Assembly: GCA_025963715.1 (NCBI GenBank)
Contig: JAOQAG010000048.1
Span: 110,344-174,343 of the forward strand
Direction of reading: 5' to 3'
Length of the DNA: 64,000 bases
Origin: Bacteroidota bacterium
GTDB lineage: Bacteria > Bacteroidota > Bacteroidia > 2-12-FULL-35-15
Position numbers and translations under genes: made by a program. Positions within the stretch are counted from its first letter, which is position 1. The number at the start of each line of letters is the position of its first letter. Positions 43,068-51,056 of the stretch are shown here, piece after piece. The notes beneath the pieces are model-generated. The model did not search any database. It had not been told where the DNA came from and saw only the letters and a list, made by a program, of their open reading frames with translations.

Positions 43068-43826
43068 TTATTGTTTACTGTCTTTTTTATCTTCCGCTTT
43101 TTCTTCTTTTTTCTCTTCTCTTTTTTCCTTCCGCTCTTCCGCCTTTTTCTTCTGGTTTTTTTCTTTGTCTTTAAAATAACCTCTCAGCAGAAAATTATGT
43201 TTCGCGGCTTCCATGTTTTCGCCCAATCCTTTTGTTCCGCTTTTTAAATTAATAATGGTTTGGTCCAGGTTTTCGGCAATGGTTGAATCCTTGATCAGCC
43301 TTGAGAGTGTTCCGTTGCCATTATTGATCTTATACAAAATGTCGGCCAATTGGCTGGAAAGCACTTCCGCATTCTCACCCGTTACTTTCAGGCTGTTCAT
43401 GATCGCATCGGTTTCCACCGGTTCTATAGAGGCCAGGTATTGCCCGTCTTTGATCGTACCGGCATCGGAAGCACTTTGCGTGATGCTCACGATCTTATCG
43501 CCGATCAGGCCTTCCGACATGATGCGCACAAAACAATCCGTTTTAATAAATTGCTGTACATCCCTGTCCACAAGGATATCCACTTTTACCGTCGTATCGT
43601 TGATGATGCGGATATTGTCGATCGTGCCGACATTGATCCCCGAAAACCGTACATTATTTCCCACTTCCAGGCCGCTGATGTTTTTAAATGTGGTATTGAT
43701 ATTAAAAACGGGATTGAATAAATGTTTTTGGCGGCCGATGTAAAAAATGCCGGTCACAAAGAGCAATAAGCCTGCTGCGACAAACATGCCCAATCGTGCT
43801 TTAAATTTTGTAGGTTTTGTTTCCAT
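43068..43826 (-). CDS. mlaD: MlaD-like MCE-domain protein
   Basis: 252 residues. One membrane helix (about 12-32) is followed by the MCE domain (about 36-120; VRFSGINVGTIDNIRI is the family core, GDKIVSIT its end). A helical stretch and an extremely charged Lys/Glu tail (about 205-252) follow. MCE rings bind phospholipid between membranes for the Mla pathway. ATG at 43826 gives an 8-base gap to the ATPase gene; an upstream in-frame ATG would overlap it. Confidence 0.9.
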   Translation of the reverse strand: METKPTKFKARLGMFVAAGLLLFVTGIFYIGRQKHLFNPVFNINTTFKNISGLEVGNNVRFSGINVGTIDNIRIINDTTVKVDILVDRDVQQFIKTDCFVRIMSEGLIGDKIVSITQSASDAGTIKDGQYLASIEPVETDAIMNSLKVTGENAEVLSSQLADILYKINNGNGTLSRLIKDSTIAENLDQTIINLKSGTKGLGENMEAAKHNFLLRGYFKDKEKNQKKKAEERKEKREEKKEEKAEDKKDSKQ

Positions 43827-43834
43827 TTGTTTTT

Positions 43835-44590
43835 TTATTTTAAAAAAGATCTGATCCATTCATCATCCGATTTTTCCAGCTCTTCCAGCTTTCCTTCGGC
43901 ATATAATTCCCCGTCGCGGATCATCACTGCACGATCGGCCACCAGCCTTGCACACGCGATATCGTGCGTGATCACAATGGACGATGTTTTGTATTTTTTC
44001 TGCACATCGTTGATCAGTGAGCTGATCTCATTGGAAGTGATCGGATCCAAACCCGTTGTAGGCTCATCATACAACATGATCGCCGGATCAACAATGATCG
44101 TTCTCGCCAGTGCAATGCGTTTGCGCATTCCGCCTGAAAGCTGCGAAGGCATTTTGTTTAACGCATCTTTTAATCCGACATTTTCCAATGTTTCTTCAAT
44201 TTTTTCCTGCATGTCTTTTGCCGCAATTCCCTTTTTGATCCTGCGCAGCGGAAACTGTAAATTTTCTTTCACCGTCATCGAATCATATAAAGCACCACTT
44301 TGGAAAAGGAAACCGATTTTTTTTCTCAGTTCTCCCAGCTCTTTATTAGTGGCTTCATTTACATTTTTACCCAACACGCTGATCGTGCCGCCATTGGGTT
44401 GTAAAAGCCGTGTAATGCATTTGATCAATACCGATTTTCCGGATCCCGATTTTCCCAGCACGATGAGATTTTCACCCTTTTGTAAATACAGCGACAGATC
44501 TTTTAATACCTGCTGTTCTCCAAATGAAATGCTCAGGTTTTTAACCTCGATCACTTTTTCATCTGTTACTGCTTCGTCTTTATCGCTCAT
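43835..44590 (-). CDS. mlaF: MlaF-like ABC transporter ATPase
   Basis: 251 residues. Walker A GKSGSGKS at 46-53, signature LSGGMRKRIALAR, Walker B IMLYDEPTTGLD, switch His in VITHDIA. These are the motifs of the Mla/Ttg2 lipid ABC ATPases. It powers lipid movement by the permease encoded upstream and the MCE protein downstream. A 21-base gap separates it from mlaE. Confidence 0.95.
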   Translation of the reverse strand: MSDKDEAVTDEKVIEVKNLSISFGEQQVLKDLSLYLQKGENLIVLGKSGSGKSVLIKCITRLLQPNGGTISVLGKNVNEATNKELGELRKKIGFLFQSGALYDSMTVKENLQFPLRRIKKGIAAKDMQEKIEETLENVGLKDALNKMPSQLSGGMRKRIALARTIIVDPAIMLYDEPTTGLDPITSNEISSLINDVQKKYKTSSIVITHDIACARLVADRAVMIRDGELYAEGKLEELEKSDDEWIRSFLK

Positions 44591-44611
44591 TGCTGTTTGT
44601 TTATTTTATAC

Positions 44612-45457
44612 TTATTTGATCATCATGTCGGTGATCTGCACAGCGATCAGGTCCACAATAATGATTAAAAGCGATGACAATACAACCGCTGAGTTGGCTG
44701 CAATTCCTACACTTTCGGTTCCACGTCCTGCATTGTATCCTTTATAGCATCCCACAATCCCGATCACGGCACCGAAGAAAAATGATTTGATAACGGCCGG
44801 AATAAAATCAATAAAATCCACGGAGCTGAATGCATGCGAAAAAAACAATGCAATGTTCAGATCTCCTTTTATATTTACACCCAGCCAGCTTCCGAACATT
44901 CCCATTGTATCTGCAAATATTACTAAAAGCGGGATCATGAGTGTAGCAGCCATTACGCGTGTTACCACGAGGTATTTCATCGGCTCGCTTGCCGATACTT
45001 CCATTGCTTCGATCTGTTCGGTTACTTTCATAGAGCCCAGTTCGGCGCCCATTCCGGAGCCTACTTTTCCGGCACAGATCAGCGCGGTGATCACCGGCCC
45101 GATCTCGCGGATCAGCGAAACAGCTACCATATTTGGAAGCATGGACTCGGCGCCAAATTCATTAAGCACCGGCCGCGACTGGATCGTAAGTACCACACCC
45201 ATGATCGCTCCTGTGATCCCAACTAATGGTAAGGATTTGTTCCCGATCTGGTAACATTGTTTCAGAAATTCCCTGAATTCAAAAGGAAGTGAAAATGTTT
45301 CTTTGATGACCCGCAAAATAAAAACAGAAAAATCGCCAACAGATGTAAAAAAACTTTTTGCTGATTCAGCCGTTTCAATTGTTTTTTCAGTTAGTTTGAT
45401 CGATTTCTCAGTTGTGTAATTTTTCGCTTTGATAATGGGTTGGAAGTTTTTCATCAT
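44612..45457 (-). CDS. mlaE: MlaE-like lipid ABC transporter permease
   Basis: 281 residues, five membrane helices, with the MlaE/DUF140 signature (GAIMGVVLTIQS near 85 and GKVGSGMGAELGSMKVTEQIEAM near 150-175). First gene of an mlaE-mlaF-mlaD operon. No MlaA, MlaB or MlaC is seen here; Bacteroidota often encode them elsewhere or lack them. A weak GGGCAT-N5-TT motif lies about 36 bases upstream. Confidence 0.93.
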   Translation of the reverse strand: MMKNFQPIIKAKNYTTEKSIKLTEKTIETAESAKSFFTSVGDFSVFILRVIKETFSLPFEFREFLKQCYQIGNKSLPLVGITGAIMGVVLTIQSRPVLNEFGAESMLPNMVAVSLIREIGPVITALICAGKVGSGMGAELGSMKVTEQIEAMEVSASEPMKYLVVTRVMAATLMIPLLVIFADTMGMFGSWLGVNIKGDLNIALFFSHAFSSVDFIDFIPAVIKSFFFGAVIGIVGCYKGYNAGRGTESVGIAANSAVVLSSLLIIIVDLIAVQITDMMIK

Positions 45458-45631
45458 GTGTTTTCTCCGCAGGATCTTCCAAAAGTAATGCCCTTAATTA
45501 TACTGGGATTATAGGCTGTAATCCGGATGATTCCCTGTTAAAACGGTAATAAATTCTACACTTTGTTGCCTGCAATACCCTGTTTTTTCGGCAATAGCCT
45601 TAAATAGCCCGTTAATTCAACACAATTTTTC

Positions 45632-45647
45632 GGGCACGATTATTCTT
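45632..45647 (+). promoter_or_regulatory. GGGCAC-N5-TT promoter-like motif
   Basis: GGGCACGATTATTCTT, about 55-70 bases before the ATG at 45702. It would drive the YtxH/holin-X/rpoN cluster. Confidence 0.42.
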
Positions 45648-45701
45648 AATGTATTTATGAAAAAAATTAACAGAATCATTAACATTTAAAAAAATACGAT
45701 C

Positions 45702-46007
45702 ATGTCAGACAACGGAAAATTATTAGGCGCATTGGTGCTGGGTGCAGCAGCAGGCGCGGTGCTAGGAATGATGTTCGCTCCAGGTAAAGGAAGCGACCTT
45801 CGCAAAAAAATATCAGATAATGCAGGTGATCTGATCGATGAGCTTACTGAAAAAATCAAACAGGGAAAAGATACCCTGACAGATTTAAAAGATAAAGCGA
45901 TGTCGAAAGCAGAAGACCTGAAATCAAAAGCCGAAGAAGAAATGGATAATTACAAATCCAAATCAAAACAAACAGCGCAAACCGCTGCTGCAAACGGAAC
46001 ACATTAA
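45702..46007 (+). CDS. YtxH-domain protein
   Basis: 101 residues. A Gly/Ala-rich N-terminal membrane segment (GALVLGAAAGAVLGMMFAP) is followed by GKGSDLRKKI and a helical Lys/Asp/Glu tail, the exact build of YtxH general-stress proteins. First gene of a run with a holin-X protein, an unknown protein, rpoN and an iron-permease-like gene. The 14 bases AAAATACGATCATG at its start are shared with the gene at 54579. Confidence 0.9.
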   Translation: MSDNGKLLGALVLGAAAGAVLGMMFAPGKGSDLRKKISDNAGDLIDELTEKIKQGKDTLTDLKDKAMSKAEDLKSKAEEEMDNYKSKSKQTAQTAAANGTH

Positions 46008-46031
46008 TTGATTGCAAAAAAATAAAAACCT

Positions 46032-46382
46032 ATGGAAGAGAAAAATAAAGTAGAGAAACTTTTTACTGATGTTAAAGAGTATGCAGAAACCAAGCTCGAC
46101 CTGGTGGCGCTCAATGTTCAGGAAAAAGGTTCCGATGTGATGGGATCAGCCGCTTCAATACTGGTGATAGGAATTGTGATTTTATTCGTATTGCTGTTTT
46201 TAAGCCTTGGTGCCGCTTTCATAATCGGGCACTGCTTTCATAATTTTTCCATAGGCTTTTTTTTAATAGCAGGATTTTATTTCCTTGTTGGTCTGGTCAT
46301 TTATTTCTCCCGCAACAAATTGATAAAAATGCCTGTGATCAATGCATTACTTAAAAAAATAAATTTCCATGAGGAGGATTAA
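46032..46382 (+). CDS. Holin-X-family membrane protein
   Basis: 116 residues. A charged helix (about 1-35) is followed by two strongly hydrophobic segments (about 42-66 and 74-92), as in the phage holin-X superfamily (PF07332 type), which despite its name is mostly a chromosomal stress-associated membrane protein. Its stop overlaps the next gene's start by 14 bases (translational coupling). Not evidence of a prophage. Confidence 0.85.
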   Translation: MEEKNKVEKLFTDVKEYAETKLDLVALNVQEKGSDVMGSAASILVIGIVILFVLLFLSLGAAFIIGHCFHNFSIGFFLIAGFYFLVGLVIYFSRNKLIKMPVINALLKKINFHEED

Positions 46383-46758
46383 TACACTTGCAGAGTTGCG
46401 TTTTGAACAACGCGCTTTGCGTTCGAAGGCTGCGGATCTTGAGATCGTGATTCAAAATGATCTCCAGGAAATAAAAGCAATGTTCAGGCCCCTGCAGCTG
46501 GTTACCAGCGGTGCGGAAAAAGTACTGACGAGCCATAATAATGGAATCCTGGGGAATTCAGCAGGATTGATCGCCGATTTTTTAACAAGAAAAGTACTGT
46601 TAAAAAATTCCGGTTTCCTTACAAAACTGATCGTGCCATTGTTGGTGAAAAATGTAACCAGCAATGTGGTTGACAATAATAAAGAAACAATTGTGGATTG
46701 GGTAGGAGGATTGATCTCCCGTTTCAAAGACCGGAAAAAAGAAAGAGAAGAAGAATAA
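46369..46758 (+). CDS. Unknown helical protein linked to holin-X
   Basis: 129 residues, mainly helical, a weakly hydrophobic middle (LTKLIVPLLVKNVTSNVV) and a basic/acidic end (KDRKKEREEE). It overlaps the holin-X gene by 14 bases, and the ATG lies in GAGGAGG-like context, suggesting coupled translation. I know this neighbour pattern but not the function; peripheral membrane association is inferred. Confidence 0.75.
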   Translation: MRRINTLAELRFEQRALRSKAADLEIVIQNDLQEIKAMFRPLQLVTSGAEKVLTSHNNGILGNSAGLIADFLTRKVLLKNSGFLTKLIVPLLVKNVTSNVVDNNKETIVDWVGGLISRFKDRKKEREEE

Positions 46759-46836
46759 AAACAATTCTTTTTTCCCGATCATTATTTTCTCTTAAGATTC
46801 TTTTTTGTTAATTCTTAAATCTAAAACATTACTATC

Positions 46837-48291
46837 ATGAACCAGCATCAAAGCCAGAAACAAAATCAGCAGCAAAAGCAAGGATATTATATGTCGCAGC
46901 AGCATTTGAAGCTGATGCACATCATGCATTTATCCGGGTATGCCTTACAGGAATACATCGCTAATGAAATAGAGCTTAACCCGGTATTGGAAGTAGAGCA
47001 GGAGGCGGAAACAAATGATAATGATGATTTGACCGATAACGATGACAACGAATTTGATTCGGAATTATTATGGTCTGACGACGATGATCTGCTTGAAAAA
47101 ACATACAAGCAGCAACAATCAAATGAAGATTATTATGAAGCGCCGGTGGTGCAGTATTATTCACTTCAGGAAAATCTGAAAGACCAGATCCACATGATGA
47201 ACCTTTATCCGGAACAGGCAACCATTGCGTGTTACCTGGTGGATGAACTGGACGATGACGGTTATTTGCGCAGGCCTATTGGCGAAGTAACCGATGATTA
47301 CAGTTTTGCATTTGGCAAAATGATCCAGGAGGAAAAAATGATAGAGGCATTGGAAGAGCTTCAAAAATGCGAGCCTGCGGGCATTGCCGCACGCGACCTG
47401 CACGAATGTTTATTATTGCAGTTAAAAAGAAAAACAGATAAAGATAAGATCCATTCGGCTGCCGTTCAATTGCTCAGCAATTATTACCATGAGTTTACAC
47501 AACGGCAATTCCAGAAAATAAAAACCGCATTGAACATTTCTGCAGAAGATTTTGAAAACTGTATTGCTTATATCAGCAAGCTCAATCCGAAACCGGTAAC
47601 GGAAACCAACCGCTACGAGCTGCTCAGAGAGCAGATCATTCCGGATTTTGAAGTTTCCATTGAGGACAATGAATTGTTTGTATCGCTTACTTCTGCCGAA
47701 TCGGTAAAGCTGCGCATCAACAACGATGCTGTTTCTGCAGGTGTGAGCGCTAATAACTCTTCCGAGAAAAAACAAGTGGAAGACTATTTTCAGAACCTGG
47801 TATCCGATGCAACATCACTTGTAAATGCGTTGAGAGAAAGAGAAACAACGATGATGAGCATCATCAGTGTGATCGCACAAATGCAGCCCGACTTTTTCAG
47901 AAGCGGCGATATCAAGGAATTACACCCGATGATCCTGCAGGACATTGCCAACAAAACCGGTTACGATATCAGCACGGTTTCCCGCATTACCAGTAATAAA
48001 TACGTACAAACACCTTTCGGGATCTTTGGATTGAAAAATTTATTTATGCGTGCTATTTCCTCTGACGGCGATGATTCCGCCGCTTCTACATCCGTGCAGG
48101 TGCAGGAATTAATTCAACAGATCGTAAATAACGAGGATAAAAATAAACCCTTTTCCGATACGGAGATTGTAAAATTACTAAAAGACAAAGAAGTGATCAT
48201 TGCGCGCAGAACGGTAGTGAAATACCGCGAACTGGCGGGTATTGCCAATAGCTCCATGCGTAAAAAACAACAAATGGTGCTGACGGAATAA
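46837..48291 (+). CDS. rpoN: RNA polymerase sigma-54 factor RpoN
   Basis: 484 residues. The N-terminal activator-interacting region is Gln-rich (QQHLKLMHIMHLSGYALQEYI is the family start). An acidic Asp-rich spacer (about 52-90) and the core-binding region follow. The C-terminal RpoN box ARRTVVKYRE is at 456-465 and recognises the -24 GG element. It should transcribe promoters opened by NtrC-type activators such as the one at 17250. 78 bases after the previous gene, possibly the same transcript. Confidence 0.97.
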   Translation: MNQHQSQKQNQQQKQGYYMSQQHLKLMHIMHLSGYALQEYIANEIELNPVLEVEQEAETNDNDDLTDNDDNEFDSELLWSDDDDLLEKTYKQQQSNEDYYEAPVVQYYSLQENLKDQIHMMNLYPEQATIACYLVDELDDDGYLRRPIGEVTDDYSFAFGKMIQEEKMIEALEELQKCEPAGIAARDLHECLLLQLKRKTDKDKIHSAAVQLLSNYYHEFTQRQFQKIKTALNISAEDFENCIAYISKLNPKPVTETNRYELLREQIIPDFEVSIEDNELFVSLTSAESVKLRINNDAVSAGVSANNSSEKKQVEDYFQNLVSDATSLVNALRERETTMMSIISVIAQMQPDFFRSGDIKELHPMILQDIANKTGYDISTVSRITSNKYVQTPFGIFGLKNLFMRAISSDGDDSAASTSVQVQELIQQIVNNEDKNKPFSDTEIVKLLKDKEVIIARRTVVKYRELAGIANSSMRKKQQMVLTE

Positions 48292-48317
48292 TTTAGTATT
48301 TATATAATTTTTATATC

Positions 48318-48803
48318 ATGGCTTTCCCGGAATCGACACATAAAAGAAATATTTTTGAAAATTTAGCATCCAATGTTGCTAAAGCAACAGGCAGTACACC
48401 TGCATTTATTATTGCAGTATTGTTAGTGTTAATCTGGCTTATTACCGGCCCCGTGTTTCATTATTCGGAAACCTGGCAATTGGTTATTAATACCGGAACC
48501 ACTATTATCACTTTCTTAATGGTGTTCCTGATCCAGAAAGTACAAAACAAAGATTCGCTTGCCATCCAGCTAAAACTCAACGAATTATTAGCGGCGCATG
48601 AGCTTGCCAGCAACCGGATGGTAAATGTGGAAGGTTTATCGGAAGATGAATTAAAAGTGATCCAGCAATATTATTGCAAACTTAATGAAGTTGCAAAAAA
48701 CAATTCCAGTATTCACGAATCGCATTCCATTGACGAAGCGGAGCAAAATGCAATTCAGAAAAGTCAGCGTCAGAAAAAATCAAAGGAATTAAGTAAGAAA
48801 TAA
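48318..48803 (+). CDS. Low-affinity iron permease-family protein
   Basis: 161 residues. Two membrane helices (about 29-45 and 55-74; phrases ATGSTPAFIIAVLLVLIW and TGTTIITFLMVFLIQ) and LKLNELLAAHELASNRMVN after them are the signature of the low-affinity iron permease family (PF04120). Transport is unproven for short bacterial members. The end is charged and Gln/Lys-rich. 26 bases after rpoN. Confidence 0.87.
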   Translation: MAFPESTHKRNIFENLASNVAKATGSTPAFIIAVLLVLIWLITGPVFHYSETWQLVINTGTTIITFLMVFLIQKVQNKDSLAIQLKLNELLAAHELASNRMVNVEGLSEDELKVIQQYYCKLNEVAKNNSSIHESHSIDEAEQNAIQKSQRQKKSKELSKK

Positions 48804-48810
48804 TTTTTAT

Positions 48811-48890
48811 TACAAGTTCAATTGCAAGTTCAATTACAAGTTCAAAGTTGCAAGTTCAAAGTTCAAAGTTTGCTATACGCAGATGCTGTG
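48811..48890 (+). repeat. CAAGTTCAATT/AGTTCAAAGTT word array
   Basis: Eight or so near-copies of CAAGTTCAA(A/T)T directly after a stop codon, running into TTTGCTATACGCAGATGCT and GTGTTTGCTGATC. Same word and ending as at 13806. Confidence 0.75.
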
Positions 48891-48921
48891 TTTGCTGATC
48901 GGAGCTCAATCTCCTTCTATG

Positions 48922-49018
48922 CTGTCATCCCGGGCCTGACCCGGGATCTGCCAATTAAAAACTATAAAACACATTCTGCAAGCATTCATAAGATCCCGGG
49001 TCAGGCCCGGGATGACAG
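48922..49018. repeat. GTCATCCCGGGCC palindrome pair
   Basis: Inverted ends CTGTCATCCCGGGCC and GGCCCGGGATGACAG, spacer containing CCAATTAAAAACTA. Confidence 0.85.
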
Positions 49019-49231
49019 TTTTTTTTGTGAATTTCTATAGATTATCTATTTTTTCTCCCACTGATACGTAACAATCTCCAATAATCCACCTGCCCCGTCA
49101 AAATGTTCCTATTGCCCTTTCTGATACCTTCTGTCCTTTTAGTTACCTCATTATAAACAGGGGGGTGCCTTGTTCAGGATGCAGCGGGACGTTACGCCTG
49201 AATACGCTGCAAAAACATATTTATCGTATTA

Positions 49232-49545
49232 AAAATGATTTTTCGGTGCCGCAAAATGATTTTTCGGAGCCGGAAAATAGAATTGCGGAGCTGCTGGATG
49301 GTTTTTCCGTACGGCAAAATGGTTTTTAGGGTGCCAAATTTGAGTTTTCCGCACGGAAAAATGAAAATTGGCTACTCCAAAATGAAAATGCGCAAGCCGA
49401 AAATCATTTTCGGCGGCGCTATAATAGAATTGCAGCCGCCGATTTTCATTTTGCGTTAGCGCTTTATACAGTTTGGCTGCTGTAAAATGATATTAGAGCA
49501 GCCGAAAATAGAAATGGAGGAACGAATTTTCATTTTTGCAGGATG
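49232..49545. repeat. 15-unit array with exact 21-bp period
   Basis: Starting at 49232, every 21 bases begin a new unit with a pattern close to AAAATGATTTTTCGGNGCCG: an A-tract, a T-tract at positions 8-12, then a GC-rich half. All 15 units keep the 21-bp spacing with no insertion or deletion, although their sequences differ greatly. An ATG-started frame (49235-49459) translates to irregular heptapeptides, and the minus strand is open over 12 units, but neither has a ribosome site. Confidence 0.9.
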
Positions 49546-49546
49546 T

Positions 49547-49611
49547 CGTAGGCGCCAGGCTCCGCCTTTGACAAAAATTGCAGGGTCACTAGGCGGAGCC
49601 TAGCGCCTACG
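49547..49611. repeat. CGTAGGCGC inverted repeat
   Basis: Arms of 21 bases (CGTAGGCGCCAGGCTCCGCC, bases 49547-49566, and its partner to 49611) pair with one mismatch around 23 bases. A REP-like hairpin directly after the 21-bp array. Confidence 0.85.
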
Positions 49612-49625
49612 TGTGTTTAGAGCAC

Positions 49626-49660
49626 AAAAAAAAGGACCTCCACACCTGAAGATCCTTTTT
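49626..49660 (-). terminator. Likely terminator of the DUF6600 operon
   Basis: Arms AAAAAGGA and TCCTTTTT, A/T-rich flanks. GTCTACTGTCTACTTCC words follow before the stop at 49719. Confidence 0.6.
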
Positions 49661-49718
49661 GTTGTTTTTATTTCTTTGTCTACTGTCTACTTCCTTTTTC
49701 TTTTGTCTGCTTTTTTAT

Positions 49719-51032
49719 TTAATGAGGTCTGTTTCCACCGCCTTGTTGTGGCTGTGGCTGTGGTTGTTGCGGCTGTGGAGCAGGCTGTTGTCTGGGTTCC
49801 GGTGCTTGCTGTTGTCGCGGTTGAGGCGCAGGCGCTTGTTGTGGTTTTGGTTGTGGTGCCTGTTGTTGCGGCTGCTGCCTTGGCTGTGGCGCCGGTTGCT
49901 GTTTTGGTTGCTGTTGAGGCACCGGTTGCTGCCGCTGCGGTTGTGGTGTTGTACGTTGAACCGGCTGTTTTGGCTGTGTCGCAGGTTGTTGCCTTTGCGG
50001 CTGCGCTTGTTGTTTTGGCTGCTGTTGTTGTTTCGGTTGTTGCTGTGCCGGTTGCTGACGCTGTGCCGGTTGTTTCTTTGGCGTAGCCGGACTTTGATTT
50101 ACCGGTTGTTTGCTCTGTGTTTGTCTTCCCGGCTGCACTTGTTTTGTTGCTTTTGGAGCAGTAGCAGCATTATTTGCCGGTGTTTTTGCACCGTTTACTG
50201 CTTTGTTCTGAGCCGGTGCTGCTTTATTATTCATGGGCCGTTGTGCAATCGGTTTTACTTCCTCTTTTGTGGCGATCTTTGATGGTTTTACATCCGAACC
50301 TTTCGCTACCTGCGGACGGTAAATGTTCAATTCGTTATTGCTTAATCGTTGTCCAGGTTTCGGGCTTTCTTTGATCGCAACAGCTTGTACATTCTTGCCG
50401 GTCACTTTTTGAACATCTTCCCTGCGCGGTCCGGAAACGTATGTATTGTGAGTACTATTGTCCACATACGTATTATTAATTACCGTTGAATTATTAATAT
50501 ACGTTTGGTTGTTTCCTCTTGGCCCGTAATGTTCGTGAATGTGCGGATCGCCCATGTAATGGCCGTCTACAAATACCCAGTGATCAGCCGGTGGGTTATA
50601 ACCGCCGATGGCTATGTCGATGGAAACACCCGGTCCCATTGGTGCCCATCCGTAATAACCTTCGCTTCTTCTCCAGGAAACCCATGCTGGTCCCCATTCT
50701 GTATCCGGGATCCATACCCAACCGTAATAGCTGTCGTAATCCCATCTGCCGTAGTGGAATGGCGCCCATCCCCAGCTGTAATCCGATGCCCAGGTCCAGC
50801 CGTAATCCGTCCACACCCAATGCCCGCCGCTGGAATAAGGTGTAAAATCAGGCCCTGCGGAAGGAACCCAAACATATCCGTAAGACGGATAATCAACCCA
50901 TTGCCCGTACGGGCTCAAATCGTCGTAAAAAACCTGGAAGCTCACACTCTGGGCTTTTACCTGCGCCGGTTTTACTGCAAAAAATGCAGTTAATAAAGCG
51001 GCTATCGTTAAAATTTTTGTGAATGATTTCAT
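49719..51032 (-). CDS. DUF6600 envelope protein with long Gln/Pro-rich tail
   Basis: 437 residues. The signal peptide is about 1-27 (ends VKAQ). The Trp/Tyr/Gly-rich DUF6600 region (about 33-150) shows YGQWVDYPSYGYVWVP, then WTDYGWTWASDYSWGWAPFH and GWVWIPDTEWGPAWVSW, repeated WG strands typical of the family. A His/Asn linker follows, and then about 150 residues of Gln, Pro, Ala and Lys (290-437), probably extended in the periplasm or wall. Last gene of a four-gene operon. Frames on the other strand here are artefacts of the repeat composition. Confidence 0.88.
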   Translation of the reverse strand: MKSFTKILTIAALLTAFFAVKPAQVKAQSVSFQVFYDDLSPYGQWVDYPSYGYVWVPSAGPDFTPYSSGGHWVWTDYGWTWASDYSWGWAPFHYGRWDYDSYYGWVWIPDTEWGPAWVSWRRSEGYYGWAPMGPGVSIDIAIGGYNPPADHWVFVDGHYMGDPHIHEHYGPRGNNQTYINNSTVINNTYVDNSTHNTYVSGPRREDVQKVTGKNVQAVAIKESPKPGQRLSNNELNIYRPQVAKGSDVKPSKIATKEEVKPIAQRPMNNKAAPAQNKAVNGAKTPANNAATAPKATKQVQPGRQTQSKQPVNQSPATPKKQPAQRQQPAQQQPKQQQQPKQQAQPQRQQPATQPKQPVQRTTPQPQRQQPVPQQQPKQQPAPQPRQQPQQQAPQPKPQQAPAPQPRQQQAPEPRQQPAPQPQQPQPQPQQGGGNRPH

Positions 51033-51056
51033 AATCTGTATGTATAAAATTTATTT

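Noticed and set aside
46032..46382. Prophage remnant because of a holin-like protein
   Set aside because: Holin-X proteins are common in chromosomal stress clusters with YtxH. No other phage gene is present.
49235..49459. A 74-residue protein with heptapeptide repeats
   Set aside because: No ribosome site, residues do not conserve a heptad pattern, and the frame follows from the 21-bp DNA period. Kept as a repeat, not as a gene.
49613..50282. Plus-strand frames rich in Val/Ala or Leu/Trp
   Set aside because: They are antisense readings of the Gln/Pro-rich tail of the DUF6600 gene, whose signal peptide and domain are clear.
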